Assembly (NCBI RefSeq): GCF_004349055.1
Contig: NZ_SMKX01000022.1
Span: 1-64,000 of the forward strand
DNA from: Kribbella antibiotica
GTDB lineage: Bacteria > Actinomycetota > Actinomycetes > Propionibacteriales > Kribbellaceae
Length of the DNA stretch: 64,000 nucleotides
Direction of reading: 5' to 3'
In this document: piece after piece, positions 35,578 to 44,990 of the stretch
Position numbering within the stretch: the first letter of the stretch is position 1
How the letters are laid out: each line of letters starts with the position of its first letter
Notes under the pieces: generated by a model
What the model was told of the DNA's origin: nothing
What the model saw: the letters and a program-made list of their open reading frames with translations, nothing else
Database searches by the model: none
Translations under genes and position numbers: made by a program

Positions 35578-36560
35578 TGGCTGATTCCCTGGGCGCCGGT
35601 CCGGTGGTGGTCGAGGTAGACGGGTCAGCCGAAGGATTGCGCGTGCTCGACTACGCCTGCACGGAGGCGATCCGCGACGAGGCCGATCTGGTCTTGGTCG
35701 CCGCGCATCGGGAGTCCAGGGCAGCGACCAGCAGGGAGCCACAGCCATCTGCTGAACGGGCCGACGAGTTCTTGCGGATCGCCACCGCGCACGTCCGCCG
35801 CCAGATCGGAGAGGCCGTCGAGGTGCGGGCGGTCTGTGCGGCCGGGACACGAATGAAGGTGCTGTCGGCGACGGCCCGTGGCGCCCGTACCTTGGTCATC
35901 GGGCGACCACGGCATCGCGGACCGGAGCGCTTGATCGCAGCTCGCAGCAACCTGCTCTTGGCCCGTCGGACCGACTGCCCGCTGATCGTCGTACCAGGGT
36001 CGTGGAAGGTGGCTCCGTCTCAGCGAGATGTCGCTGTGGGCGTCGACGGTACTGCGCTGTCGGCCGAGGCCGTCGCGTACGCGTTCCGCGCGGCGGCTGC
36101 CCGTGGCGGCAACCTGGTCGCGGTTCATGCCGCACCCCGCCTCTCGGCTCCCGACGGCTTGTGGGTTCGGAAGGCAGAACTCGAGTTGGCCGAGGTGCTC
36201 GGACGCTGGTCCGCGGAGTACCCCGGCGTGAAGGTGACGCGGTACCTGACGTGCCGTCCGGTCGTTGCGGCGCTGCTGCACAAGTCACGCGAGGTAAGCC
36301 TTGTGGTTCTCGGCGCCCACGCGGGCCTCCTCCCGATCGGCGACCCGATCACCCGCCGCACCATGGCCGTCGTCGACGGACCGGTAGCGATCGTGCCGCA
36401 CCGCCCGGCGGACAGAAGCCAGCACACCGAACCACGCTCCGTCGGCGCCTTCCTGAGCAGAGAAGCGGCTGCTGCGGTACCGGCCGCCAAGGCTGCCCTG
36501 CCAACAACGCCGCTCCTGGAGCCATCAACCAACGGCACACCAGTCACCGCCGGCCAGTAA
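35577..36560 (+). CDS. Universal stress protein, two UspA domains
   Basis: 327 aa from ATG 35577, coupled to the preceding usp stop. Domain 1 (VVVEVDGSAEGLRVLDYACT) has a divergent loop IGRPRHRGPERLIAARSNLL. Domain 2 (AVGVDGTALSAEAVAYAFRA) ends VVLGAHAGLLPIGDPITRRT, again lacking a canonical GxxG. A C-terminal Ala/Pro-rich tail of about 35 residues is not part of the fold. It is probably a degenerate non-ATP-binding USP paired with its neighbour. Confidence 0.86.
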   Translation: MADSLGAGPVVVEVDGSAEGLRVLDYACTEAIRDEADLVLVAAHRESRAATSREPQPSAERADEFLRIATAHVRRQIGEAVEVRAVCAAGTRMKVLSATARGARTLVIGRPRHRGPERLIAARSNLLLARRTDCPLIVVPGSWKVAPSQRDVAVGVDGTALSAEAVAYAFRAAAARGGNLVAVHAAPRLSAPDGLWVRKAELELAEVLGRWSAEYPGVKVTRYLTCRPVVAALLHKSREVSLVVLGAHAGLLPIGDPITRRTMAVVDGPVAIVPHRPADRSQHTEPRSVGAFLSREAAAAVPAAKAALPTTPLLEPSTNGTPVTAGQ

Positions 36561-36589
36561 CCGCCCGGCCATCTCAAGGAGGATTTCGA

Positions 36590-39283
36590 GTGATCGTCAC
36601 TGAGCCGCGTACTCCGGCGGGGTGGGATGCGTTGGCCAAGGATGGGGCCGTCGTCCACCTTCGCTCCGTGGGCGCTGACGACGAAGAGGCCTTGAAGGGT
36701 TTGAACCATCGGGTTTCGGAACGCTCGATCTACCTGCGGTTCTTCGCGCTCGACCGTCATGGTGCGGACAAGCAAGCCCATCACCTCGCGGTACCTCCGC
36801 CAGGAGACCGTCCTGTCGCGTTGATCGCCGAGGTCGAGGGCCGGGTCGTTGGTGTTGCAAGCTTTGAGCTGGTCCGGGCGGGTGAGGCGGAGATGGCGTT
36901 CCTGGTCGACGATGCGGCGCAGGGGCGCGGGATCGGTACTTTGCTGCTGGAGCAGCTCGCTGCGGTCGCCCATGACCAGGGGATTCACCATCTGCTCGCC
37001 GACACGTTGGCTGACAACGGCCCGATGCTGTCGGTGTTCACCAGGTCTGGTTTCGAGCAGGTCCACACCCTCGATCAGGGCGTCGTCGAACTGTCGCTGG
37101 ACACCGGCTATGCGCCGTCGGGGATTGACCGGATGGCCGAGCGGGAGCGGGTGGCCGGGGACCAGTCGCTGCGCCGGCTGCTGTCTCCGGCTTCGGTCGC
37201 GGTGATCGGTGCGGGGCGCAAGGCGGGTGGGATCGGCCATGAAGTGCTGGCCAATCTTGTCGAGGGTGGCTTCACTGGCGAACTTCTCGCGGTCAATCCG
37301 CAAGCCAAGGAAATCATGGACATCACGTCGTATCCGTCGATCGGGGCTGTTCCCGGTCCGGTGGACCTGGTGGTGATTGCGGTACCGGCGGACCGAGTGC
37401 CCGCGGTGCTGGAAGAGTGTGGCCAGGCCGGCGTCGGAGGTGCGGTGATCTTGACGGCCGGGTTCGGCGAGTCCGGCCCGCAAGGACGGGAGATCCAGGA
37501 TGGCCTCGTCGCCACGGCTCGCAGGTATGGTCTGCGGCTGATCGGCCCGAACTGCCTCGGCATCGCCAACACCGCGCCGGCCGTCCGGTTGGAGGCGAAC
37601 TTCGCGACACTCCGCCCGTTGGCCGGAACCCTCGCGCTCGCTGCGCAATCCGGTGCGGTTGGTGTTGCTGTCCTCGATCATGCCAGCCGGGTAGGTCTGG
37701 GGATTTCGGAGTTCGTCTCGCTGGGCAACAAGATCGATGTCAGCGGCAACGATCTTCTCCTGCACTGGTGGCAGGAGCCCCGAACCGATGTGATCGGGCT
37801 GTATCTGGAGTCGTTCGGCAACCCGCGCAAGTTCGGTCGCTTGGCTCGGCTGGTCGGCCGGACCAAGCCTGTACTGGTGGTGAAGAGCGGCCGGTCCAGC
37901 AGCGGGCGTCGCGCTGGTGCGTCGCATACGGCCGCCGCGGCAACTCCCGATACGGCTGTCGACGCCCTGTTCGCCCAATCCGGCGTACGGCGGATGGACA
38001 CGCTGGAGGAGCTGGTCGAGACCGCTCGGGTTCTTGCCGGCCGCCCGCTACCTCACGGTCGACGCCTTGGAGTCGTGGGTAACGCCGGCGGCGCCGGAGT
38101 ACTGGCCGCTGACGCAGCGGAGACGTTCGGTGTCGAGATTCCCGAGCTCAGCGAACCCACCCGGAAGGCCATGGCTGAGACAACGGGAGCGCCAACGGCA
38201 GGCAACCCAACCGATCTGGGCGCCGCCGCGTCCACGGAGGTGCTCGAGCGAGCGATCAAGGTGTGGCTGAGCAGCGGCGAGATCGACGCGCTGCTTGTCG
38301 TCTTCGCCGCGACCAGAGCGGGCGACGTCGACGAGACGTACGCCGCGATCGCGCGAGCCGCGGCCGGTGCGACGATCCCGGTGGTCGTCAATTGCCTCGG
38401 TGCTCCCGGTGCAGCGCCACAGGTCGAACTCGAAGACGGCGGCCGGTTGCCCGTCTTCCCATTTCCTGAGGGCGCGGTGAGAGCGCTCAGCCAGGCCATG
38501 CGGTACGCCGAATGGCGGGCCCGGCCACAGGGCGTCGTACCGGTCCTGCCGGACGTTGATCTGGCCGCTGCCCGGGCTGTCGTCGCGGAGTTTCTCGCCG
38601 CTGTTCCCGAGGGCGGTTGGCTCGGTCCGCAGGCGGCCGAGCAGCTAATGCGCGCCGTTGGCATCATGATCGTGCCGACGGCGTCCGTGAGCCGCCGCGA
38701 CGATGCGATCGCGGCGGGGGACCTGCTGGGGTATCCGGTGGCGCTGAGGACCGCGGCCGCCGGTGTCGTCCACAAGACCGACGTCGGTGGCGTGCACCTC
38801 AACATCGCTGACAGCGCAGCCCTCGGTACTGCCTACGACGCCGTGGCCGCCGCGATCGGTGATCCACACGTGGTGATCCAGGCCATGGTGCCTGCCGGGA
38901 TCGAGCTGGTCGCCGGGCTGGTCCGCGATCCGTTGTTCGGCCCGGTCCTGATGGTTGGCAGCGGTGGAGTGCTGACCGATCTGCTGGCCGATCGCCGGTG
39001 GCGCGGGCTCCCGCTCACAGATCTGGACGCCACCGAGATGGTGCGGTCGCTGCGATGCGCCCCCTTGCTTGCCGGATACCGCGGCGCGGATCCGGCCGAT
39101 GTCCCCGCGGTACTGGACGTGCTGCACCGGATTGCCTTGCTGGCCGAACACCTCCCCGAGGTCAGCGAGCTGGACGTGAACCCTCTCATCGCAACCCCAG
39201 CCGGCGCGTTCGCCGTCGACGTGAAGGTCCGCATCGCCACCGCCATCTCCGAACCTGGTGCCTACTCGCGCCGGCTCCGATGA
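36590..39283 (+). CDS. GNAT acetyltransferase - NDP-forming acyl-CoA synthetase fusion (protein acetyltransferase-like)
   Basis: 897 aa from GTG 36590 (AAGGAGG upstream). Residues about 15-180 form a GNAT domain (VHLRSVGADDEEALKGLNHR; DDAAQGRGIGTLLLEQLAAV with the acetyl-CoA-binding QGRGIG). Then come a CoA-binding domain (LSPASVAVIGAGRKAGGIGH), a ligase-CoA domain (LALAAQSGAVGVAVLDHASR; KSGRSSSGRRAGASHTAAAA) and an ATP-grasp domain (RTAAAGVVHKTDVGGVHLNI) to the end. This is the Pat/Acs-like architecture with the GNAT at the N-terminus. The catalytic His of acyl-CoA synthetases should be checked; if it is lost, the protein acts as a lysine acetyltransferase. It follows the usp pair by 30 bp. 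Confidence 0.9.
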   Translation: MIVTEPRTPAGWDALAKDGAVVHLRSVGADDEEALKGLNHRVSERSIYLRFFALDRHGADKQAHHLAVPPPGDRPVALIAEVEGRVVGVASFELVRAGEAEMAFLVDDAAQGRGIGTLLLEQLAAVAHDQGIHHLLADTLADNGPMLSVFTRSGFEQVHTLDQGVVELSLDTGYAPSGIDRMAERERVAGDQSLRRLLSPASVAVIGAGRKAGGIGHEVLANLVEGGFTGELLAVNPQAKEIMDITSYPSIGAVPGPVDLVVIAVPADRVPAVLEECGQAGVGGAVILTAGFGESGPQGREIQDGLVATARRYGLRLIGPNCLGIANTAPAVRLEANFATLRPLAGTLALAAQSGAVGVAVLDHASRVGLGISEFVSLGNKIDVSGNDLLLHWWQEPRTDVIGLYLESFGNPRKFGRLARLVGRTKPVLVVKSGRSSSGRRAGASHTAAAATPDTAVDALFAQSGVRRMDTLEELVETARVLAGRPLPHGRRLGVVGNAGGAGVLAADAAETFGVEIPELSEPTRKAMAETTGAPTAGNPTDLGAAASTEVLERAIKVWLSSGEIDALLVVFAATRAGDVDETYAAIARAAAGATIPVVVNCLGAPGAAPQVELEDGGRLPVFPFPEGAVRALSQAMRYAEWRARPQGVVPVLPDVDLAAARAVVAEFLAAVPEGGWLGPQAAEQLMRAVGIMIVPTASVSRRDDAIAAGDLLGYPVALRTAAAGVVHKTDVGGVHLNIADSAALGTAYDAVAAAIGDPHVVIQAMVPAGIELVAGLVRDPLFGPVLMVGSGGVLTDLLADRRWRGLPLTDLDATEMVRSLRCAPLLAGYRGADPADVPAVLDVLHRIALLAEHLPEVSELDVNPLIATPAGAFAVDVKVRIATAISEPGAYSRRLR

Positions 39284-39298
39284 TCCCGCCGGTACTGC

Positions 39299-39324
39299 CG
39301 CGGCCGCTGCCCCCGGCGGCCGCG
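39299..39324. terminator. Hairpin between convergent genes
   Basis: CGCGGCCGC and GCGGCCGCG, a perfect 9-bp all-GC stem around an 8-nt loop, between the convergent stops at 39283 and 39372. No T-tract is present. It may act bidirectionally. Confidence 0.5.
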
Positions 39325-39371
39325 CTCCCGGCTGGAACGCGGGCCTGGCCCTCGCAGCCAGGCAAGAGCGG

Positions 39372-41921
39372 TCAGCCCCGGCTACGGAACCGGCGTAGCA
39401 CCCGGACGACAAGACCTGGGACAGCTGCAACGATGAGGGCGACACCGAGCTGGGTGAGCGTCAGCGTCTCGAGTCCGAGCAGCTCACGCAGCGGAGCGAA
39501 GACCAGCGGCAGCAGCTGAGCGATTCCGGCGCCGGCCACCGCGAGATCGAGGAAACGGACCCGGCTCGTGCCCGGCGACGCCGGCCGCCGTAGCGCCATC
39601 ACTACCCCGAGTTGCGCCATACCGAGGACGATGAAGGTCATCGTCTGCCAGGGGCCGTCGGTTCGTTCGGCCCAGACGCCGGCGGCGATCGCGACCAGCG
39701 AGATGAGCCCTCCGGTCCAGGCGATCCGTTGCCACAGGCCACCACCGAGGACGTGCTCGTCGGGCGCGCGGGGTCCGCGGCTCATCGCCTTCGGGTCGGC
39801 AGGCTCCGCGCCGAGGGCGACGCCGGGCAGGCCGTGAGTGAGCATGTTGATCCACAGAATCTGCGCGGGCAGCAAGGGCACGGTCAGCCCCAGCAGCGGA
39901 CCGACGAGCATCACGACGACCTCGGCCGCACCGCCGCTGAGGGCGTAGCGCAGGAAGGTACGGACATTGCCGTGGATCCGCCGCCCTTCCTCGATCGCGG
40001 TGACGACGGTACCGAGGTCGTCGTTGGTGAGGACGAGGTCGGCGGCTTGGCGGGCCACCTCGGTACCGTCCTTGCCCATCGCCACCCCGATGTCGGCTCG
40101 CCGCAGCGCGGGCGCGTCGTTCACACCGTCCCCGGTCATCGCGACCACCTGACCCTCGGCTTGCCAGGCCCGGACGATGTCCAGTTTCTGTTCTGGCCGG
40201 ATCCTGGCGTAGACGCGCGCCTGGGAGGCCGGGCCGGGGTCGAGTCCGTCGTCGATGTCAGTGCCCGTGACGACGTGGTCGCCCGGGTCGAGGCCGATCC
40301 GGTCGGCAACCGCGCGGGCGGTGCCGGGAGCGTCTCCGGTGATCAGGAGCAAGCTCACTCCGGCGTTGCCGAACGCGGCGACGACCTCGGCGGCGTTGTG
40401 GCGAACCGGATCGGTGATCGCGATCAACCCGGCCAGGTGCAGACCGGACTCCGCGTGGGCCAGGTCGACGTCGGACTGTTCCTCGCGATCGGCGACCGCG
40501 AGTACTCGAAGCCCCTGCCTGGCCAGATCGGCCGCCACAGCTCGGGCGGCGTCGAGATCGCCGTACTGGATGATCTGGCCGTCCAGCAGTACGTCGGGCG
40601 CGCCCTTGCAGACGACCAGGAAGCGATCCCGGCCGGTGAGCTGATGGACCGTGGTCATCCTCTTCCTGATGCTGTCGAAGGGGATCTCGGCAGTTCGGGG
40701 ATGTGCCTTGCGATGGTCTGCTGCCACGACGCCGCCCTTGGCGGCAAGGGTCACCAGCGCCGCCTCTGTCGGGTCGCCGAGTGGTAGCCAGCTTTCGTGG
40801 TCGGCATCGGGCGGGCGCAGATCGGCGTCGTTGCACAGCACGATGTCGCGGAGGAGGCGAGTCATAGCTGCCGGGCTACTGGAGCCTTGGCCGACTGGCT
40901 CGATCGAGCCGTCTGGTGCGTAGCCGTGGCCTTGGGCAACAGAGTGACCGGACTCGGTCCACAATCGCTCGGCCAGCATGACGCCTTCGGTCATGGTGCC
41001 TGTCTTGTCGGCCGCGATCACGGTGACGGCGCCGAGGGTCTCCACGGCGGGGAGGCTCCGGACGACTGCCGCCTTCTTGGCCATCCGGTGAGCGCCGAGC
41101 GCGAGTGCGAGCATGACGACAGCCGGTAGCGATTCGGGGACGGCTGCCACCGTCAGGCTGACTGCGGTCACCAGCATCTCGCTGACCGACCGGCCGCGGA
41201 GCAGACCGGAGACCCCGACCAGTGCCGACAGGGTGAGGGCGGTGATCGTCAGTGTCCGGCTCAAGGATCGGAGTCGCCGTTGCAGGGGCGTCGGTCGGGG
41301 CCGTTGTGCAGACAGTAAGGCGGCGATCTGTCCCAGCGCGCTGTCCGGACCGGTTCGGGTGACGATGCCGCTGCCCCTGCCGTTGGTGACGACGGTTCCT
41401 GCGGACATCTCGATCGGGGTGTCGTCACGGAGTTCCTTGTCGACCGGTACCGATTCCCCGGTCAGAGCTGCTTCGTCGGCCTGCAGCCGGGAGGCGGTTA
41501 CCAACTGGAGGTCGGCCGGCACGACGTCGCCGGCCTCGAGTAGTGCGAGGTCGCCTGGGACGACCTCGTCTGCGGCAAGTACCAGAGTCCGGCCGGACCG
41601 GATGACGCGCGCCTGTGGTGCGGCGAGCTGGCGCAGGGCAGAGAGGGCTTTCTCGGCCCGGAGTTCCTGGATCACGCCGACGGTGGTGTTCAGGGTGACG
41701 ACCAGCAGGATGACCGTGAGGTCGGTGAAGTCTCGCAAGGTAGCGGTCAGGGCGGCGGCAGCGAGGAGGATCAGGATCATAGGGTCGCGCAGTTGGCCGA
41801 GGACCCGAGGGAGGACGCCAGGTGGCGCCGGCTGGGGGATCGAGTTCGGACCGTGTTCGCTGAGGTTTGCCGCTGCCGCCGCGTCGGTCAGCCCTTCTGG
41901 TGTCTTGAGGTCCAGTGTCAT
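39372..41921 (-). CDS. P-type cation-transporting ATPase (P2-type, CtpF-like)
   Basis: 849 aa. Actuator motif LTGESVP at 153-159; phosphorylation site DKTGTMTEG with Asp305; membrane PESLP at 262-266; hinge MTGDGVNDAPALRRADIGVA; N-domain KGAPDVLL. About ten membrane helices, with P2-type C-terminal helices including LTHGLPGVALGAEPADP. The PE(S/G)LP sequence and overall layout fit Ca2+/Na+-type P2 pumps. Mycobacterial CtpF, a DosR-regulon member, has this form. The gene is last in a leftward operon with usp, DUF1003 and FMN-binding genes. Confidence 0.92.
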   Translation of the reverse strand: MTLDLKTPEGLTDAAAAANLSEHGPNSIPQPAPPGVLPRVLGQLRDPMILILLAAAALTATLRDFTDLTVILLVVTLNTTVGVIQELRAEKALSALRQLAAPQARVIRSGRTLVLAADEVVPGDLALLEAGDVVPADLQLVTASRLQADEAALTGESVPVDKELRDDTPIEMSAGTVVTNGRGSGIVTRTGPDSALGQIAALLSAQRPRPTPLQRRLRSLSRTLTITALTLSALVGVSGLLRGRSVSEMLVTAVSLTVAAVPESLPAVVMLALALGAHRMAKKAAVVRSLPAVETLGAVTVIAADKTGTMTEGVMLAERLWTESGHSVAQGHGYAPDGSIEPVGQGSSSPAAMTRLLRDIVLCNDADLRPPDADHESWLPLGDPTEAALVTLAAKGGVVAADHRKAHPRTAEIPFDSIRKRMTTVHQLTGRDRFLVVCKGAPDVLLDGQIIQYGDLDAARAVAADLARQGLRVLAVADREEQSDVDLAHAESGLHLAGLIAITDPVRHNAAEVVAAFGNAGVSLLLITGDAPGTARAVADRIGLDPGDHVVTGTDIDDGLDPGPASQARVYARIRPEQKLDIVRAWQAEGQVVAMTGDGVNDAPALRRADIGVAMGKDGTEVARQAADLVLTNDDLGTVVTAIEEGRRIHGNVRTFLRYALSGGAAEVVVMLVGPLLGLTVPLLPAQILWINMLTHGLPGVALGAEPADPKAMSRGPRAPDEHVLGGGLWQRIAWTGGLISLVAIAAGVWAERTDGPWQTMTFIVLGMAQLGVVMALRRPASPGTSRVRFLDLAVAGAGIAQLLPLVFAPLRELLGLETLTLTQLGVALIVAAVPGLVVRVLRRFRSRG

Positions 41922-41964
41922 TCGCGCTGCTCCTGTTGGTCGTTGGTCAGGTCTGCCGAGATGG

Positions 41965-42837
41965 TCAGCGGACGATCGCGACCGGGCATCGGGCGTGCTG
42001 GAGGACGCTCAGGCTGACGGAGCCGAGGAGGAGGCTGGCGAAGCCGTCGCGGCCTCGTGAACCGACGACCAGCAGCTCGGCGTTTTCGGCTGCGAGTACC
42101 AGCGCCTGGGAGGGGTGGCCGCTCATCAGCCGTACTTCGAGTTCGACGTCTGGGTAGTCGGTCTCGGCGCCTGCCAGCGACTCCGCCACGAGCAGCCGGT
42201 CTTCGTTCGCGATGTCGGCCGGATCGAAGACGAGCAGTCCGAGTCCGCCGCTGAAGGTGGGTGCCGGATGCGGCGTCACGTTGACCGCCACCACCCGGGC
42301 ACTCCGTGCCTCGGCCTGGTCGAACGCGAAGCCGATTGCCTTGGCCGAGGTCTTCGAGCCGTCGACGCCGACAACGATCGTGGGCCTGTCTTGCGTCCTG
42401 GGGGCCGGGGCAGGGACCACGACGACCGGGCCGGCGGCGTGCGTGCCGACCTGGGTCACCACCGAACCGAGCAGGATGTCGGTCCAGCCACCGAGTCCAC
42501 GGGAGCCGAGGACGCTCAGCCGGGCATGGAAGGATTCGTCGATCAGGGCTGAGGCGGTTGAGCCGTCGATCAGGACGGCGTCCACTGTGAGTGGGGGGTG
42601 CTGCAGGCGGATGTCGTTGGCCAGAAGGTCCAGCGCTGCCTCTTGGACTCGACGCACATCGGCGATCGGCTCCGAGTCCGCAGTGGGGTAGCCCATCGGG
42701 CCGGGCTCGAAAACCCTCACGATACGTAGCGGTGCGAGCTGCCGAACAGCCTCCGCCGTTGCCCAGCGCAACGCGGCGCTGCTCCCGGGAGAGCCGTCGT
42801 AGCAGGCGACAACAGGGTCGATCGTTTTCAGTGACAT
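41965..42837 (-). CDS. Universal stress protein, two UspA domains
   Basis: 290 aa from ATG 42837 (GAGGAGACC upstream). Domain 1: VVACYDGSPGSSAALRWATA and LGSRGLGGWTDILLGSVVTQ. Domain 2: IVVGVDGSKTSAKAIGFAFD and GSRGRDGFASLLLGSVSLSV. Both domains keep the GxxG-9x-GS ATP-binding pattern, so this is the most canonical of the four USPs in the window. It lies between the P-type ATPase and DUF1003 genes in the same leftward operon. Confidence 0.93.
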   Translation of the reverse strand: MSLKTIDPVVACYDGSPGSSAALRWATAEAVRQLAPLRIVRVFEPGPMGYPTADSEPIADVRRVQEAALDLLANDIRLQHPPLTVDAVLIDGSTASALIDESFHARLSVLGSRGLGGWTDILLGSVVTQVGTHAAGPVVVVPAPAPRTQDRPTIVVGVDGSKTSAKAIGFAFDQAEARSARVVAVNVTPHPAPTFSGGLGLLVFDPADIANEDRLLVAESLAGAETDYPDVELEVRLMSGHPSQALVLAAENAELLVVGSRGRDGFASLLLGSVSLSVLQHARCPVAIVR

Positions 42838-42879
42838 GAGGTCTCCTCGAGCAATTGACAGTTCGGGGTGGCCACGCTC

Positions 42880-43350
42880 TCAGCCTTCGCGAGGACGGGT
42901 GGTTCTGGCTGTGGGCGGAGTTACGACCACGCTGCGGTGGATCTCCTCGGTCAGCGTGTGGATCGCGCGGGTGAGCCCGGTGTTCTCCTTGAGCTCTTGC
43001 TCCTGCTCCACGAAGTCGTGGTCGGCCTTGGCGTGCTGGAAGGCTGCTTGCCGGTTCTGGCCGATCATCACGAAGGCCGACAAGAAGATTGCCTCGAGGG
43101 AAACCACCAGGGTGAGCTTCGGCCACGGCTGTGACTCGATCAGTAGCATCCAGACCGCGAATCCCACTGCATGGAGATAGACGAACGGCATCGACCCGGC
43201 AAAGGCTGTGATCCGGTCGGCCAACCGGGCCTGGAGGTTGGCGGAGCGGGCGCGCTGGTGTGCCAGGACGACCGGATGGTGAAGCGGAAGGTCGCGGAGG
43301 ATCTCCGGGAGATTGACTTTGGTGAGTACCGGCCGGCCGTTAGCTTTCAT
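42880..43350 (-). CDS. DUF1003 family membrane protein
   Basis: 156 aa from ATG 43350, overlapping the preceding gene by 11 bp. The N-terminal half is soluble. Two helices follow (FVYLHAVGFAVWMLLI and LTLVVSLEAIFLSAFVMIGQ), then NRQAAFQHAKADHDFVEQEQ and a coiled coil, the DUF1003 pattern. Function is unknown. It recurs near USPs and Mg2+ transporters, and here a CorA fragment lies 2 kb away. Its 3' end contains the second copy of the 24-bp repeat. Confidence 0.85.
   Translation of the reverse strand: MKANGRPVLTKVNLPEILRDLPLHHPVVLAHQRARSANLQARLADRITAFAGSMPFVYLHAVGFAVWMLLIESQPWPKLTLVVSLEAIFLSAFVMIGQNRQAAFQHAKADHDFVEQEQELKENTGLTRAIHTLTEEIHRSVVVTPPTARTTRPREG
42894..42917 (+). repeat. 24-bp exact repeat, copy 2
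   Basis: Identical to 14696-14719. Here it lies within the last codons of the DUF1003 gene (C-terminal tail), whereas copy 1 lies in non-coding DNA, so protein-level conservation cannot explain it. Confidence 0.7.
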
Positions 43351-43888
43351 CGCGCTGTCCGTTTCGATCGCCAAGCAGAGCATCGTCGCCTGGCGGCGGC
43401 CAGATCATGACCCGGCGGCCGCGGAGCGATTCGACGGTGAGCCGGATGAAATGGGGCCACCGGCCGGGCACCCAGGAGCGGGCCGGAAGGTCTAGGGACA
43501 CGTCGGTCGTCTCGGCGTCGGTCAGGCGGGAGAGGTGCCCGACGACGGTCACGGTCCAGCCGGTCTGGCTGACGGCGTCGATCGAGTCGGTTTCGAAGGC
43601 AACGATGTCGCCGCGTTCCGCGGCCCGGTACTTGTCGCCGTCCGCGGTGCAGAACACCACCGTTTCGCCGTCGATGGTGAAGTTGACCGGTCGGACGGTC
43701 GGCAGGCCGCCCTCGGTGAAGACGATGCGGCCGATCGGTACGGTCTGCATCAGCTTGAGGCAGTCGGCCGCGTCGAGGATCTCCAGACCGGCATGGTCGA
43801 ATCGCTGCGCAGAGCGCTGTGGTGCCTTCATGGAATGGTCCCGCCGGCGGGAAGATCCAGCGGTTGCATCGGTCGTCATCGCGCTCAT
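43340..43888 (-). CDS. Pyridoxamine 5'-phosphate oxidase-like FMN-binding split-barrel protein
   Basis: 182 aa from ATG 43888; alternative starts are GTG 43894 and ATG 43831, the latter directly behind the 17-bp repeat. The core MQTVPIGRIVFTEGGLPTVR, PVNFTIDGETVVFCTADGDK and VSQTGWTVTVVGHLSRL matches the FMN/F420-binding split-barrel family rather than true PdxH. It may reduce or bind flavin under stress. First gene of the operon with DUF1003, usp and the P-type ATPase. Confidence 0.85.
   Translation of the reverse strand: MSAMTTDATAGSSRRRDHSMKAPQRSAQRFDHAGLEILDAADCLKLMQTVPIGRIVFTEGGLPTVRPVNFTIDGETVVFCTADGDKYRAAERGDIVAFETDSIDAVSQTGWTVTVVGHLSRLTDAETTDVSLDLPARSWVPGRWPHFIRLTVESLRGRRVMIWPPPGDDALLGDRNGQRDES
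43832..43848 (+). repeat. 17-bp exact repeat, copy 2
   Basis: Same sequence as 15997-16013. In minus orientation it ends one base before the ATG at 43831. This could mean that ATG is the real start and the repeat is a promoter or leader element. Confidence 0.5.
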
Positions 43889-43928
43889 TTCCACCGTCGG
43901 AGGAGTTGTCTACCTCCATGGAAGCGCT

Positions 43929-43954
43929 CCGGTACTGCCGCGTGGCAGTGCCGG
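43929..43954. terminator. Terminator hairpin downstream of the secreted-protein gene
   Basis: CCGGTACTGCC, loop GCGT, GGCAGTGCCGG: an 11-bp stem with one G-T pair. It is placed between the stop at 44006 and the start of the leftward FMN-binding operon. Confidence 0.65.
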
Positions 43955-44005
43955 ACTACCCCAGCACGAGGGCCATTGGGCCCACGCGCCGGGGGCTGTC
44001 GGCCA

Positions 44006-44953
44006 CTAGCTGACGGTGACCCCGGCGGCTTCGAAGTCGTAGGTCTTGCCGCCGAACTGCAATGCATCGACTGCACCGGAGAAGGCGTAGTCGCGGCCCT
44101 TGCTGACGGTTGCCGTGAGCAGCTTGGCGTCGTCGCCGCCGTCATTGAGGTAGTCGAGCATCTCGGTCCAGGTGCAGCGGGCGCCGTTGATCGAGCACGC
44201 CGTACCGTCGAAGGCCGTACCGGACAGTCCCCAGTGCTTGGCAACGTCGGTGGAGGCGTTGAAGGCCGTCCACTGGTTGGCGGCGCCGTTGGCCGGTACG
44301 TAGACCAGCGACGAGTAGTTCGATGCCACGGCGGTCACGTTGGGGTCGATCTCGAAGATGATGCTTGGCATGTTGTTGCCCAGGGCATTGTTCTCACCGG
44401 TGGTGTAAACCGAGAAGCCCACCGTGCCGAGGTCCTTCACGTTCCCGCCGGCGAAGTCGGCCTCGTTGCCGAAAGCCACCTTGTCGGTCGCGGAGGCGGT
44501 GTGCAGGTTGAGAGCGCCGTCACCGAGCGGCGGCTGGGTGGATGTCGTGGCGAGCTCGGCGTCGGCCGCGCCGATCACGTTGCGGTGCACCGTGCCCCAG
44601 TGCTTGAGGTACGCCGGGCCTGCCCTGTTCAGCTTGGTCTGGACCGCCGGGGCGAGGTCAGCCTCGGCCACTACGCCGTCCTTGAGCTTGGCCGAGGTGT
44701 CGACTCCGTTCGCCGGAACCGCAAGCATCTTGGCGACGAACGCCTGCTGCAGGTCGCCCTCGCCGAGGCTGTAGTTGACCACCTGACTCTCGGAGACCGA
44801 GTTGCGGACCAGCGGATAGGTGACGGCCGTAGCAGTCTGGCCCGTGACGCCTGCGTCAGCGGTGCCACCGCCGAGTACCGAGATACCGACAGCGGTGACA
44901 ACAAGCGTGCATGCGGATCCGGCCGCCACCAGGCGGTTCTTCGAGTTGGTCAT
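44006..44953 (-). CDS. Secreted protein of unknown function
   Basis: 315 aa from ATG 44953 (AGGGGAA upstream). Signal peptide: NSKNRLVAAGSACTLVVTAV to GGGTADAG. The mature part is beta-rich with many Ala, Asn, Thr and Val residues. It carries one Cys pair (GTACSINGARCTWTEM) and GFSVYTTGENNALGNNMPSI. It ends in GKTYDFEAAGVTVS, like a lectin or jelly-roll domain. I do not recognise a family. A strong hairpin follows the stop. Confidence 0.78.
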   Translation of the reverse strand: MTNSKNRLVAAGSACTLVVTAVGISVLGGGTADAGVTGQTATAVTYPLVRNSVSESQVVNYSLGEGDLQQAFVAKMLAVPANGVDTSAKLKDGVVAEADLAPAVQTKLNRAGPAYLKHWGTVHRNVIGAADAELATTSTQPPLGDGALNLHTASATDKVAFGNEADFAGGNVKDLGTVGFSVYTTGENNALGNNMPSIIFEIDPNVTAVASNYSSLVYVPANGAANQWTAFNASTDVAKHWGLSGTAFDGTACSINGARCTWTEMLDYLNDGGDDAKLLTATVSKGRDYAFSGAVDALQFGGKTYDFEAAGVTVS

Positions 44954-44990
44954 GATTCCCCTTGCTTCCACCCCGAGCGGGACGGAATTG

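Noticed and set aside
36125-37978. 617-aa minus-strand ORF opposite the GNAT fusion and usp genes
   Set aside because: Spans two unrelated plus-strand genes and has no recognisable domain.
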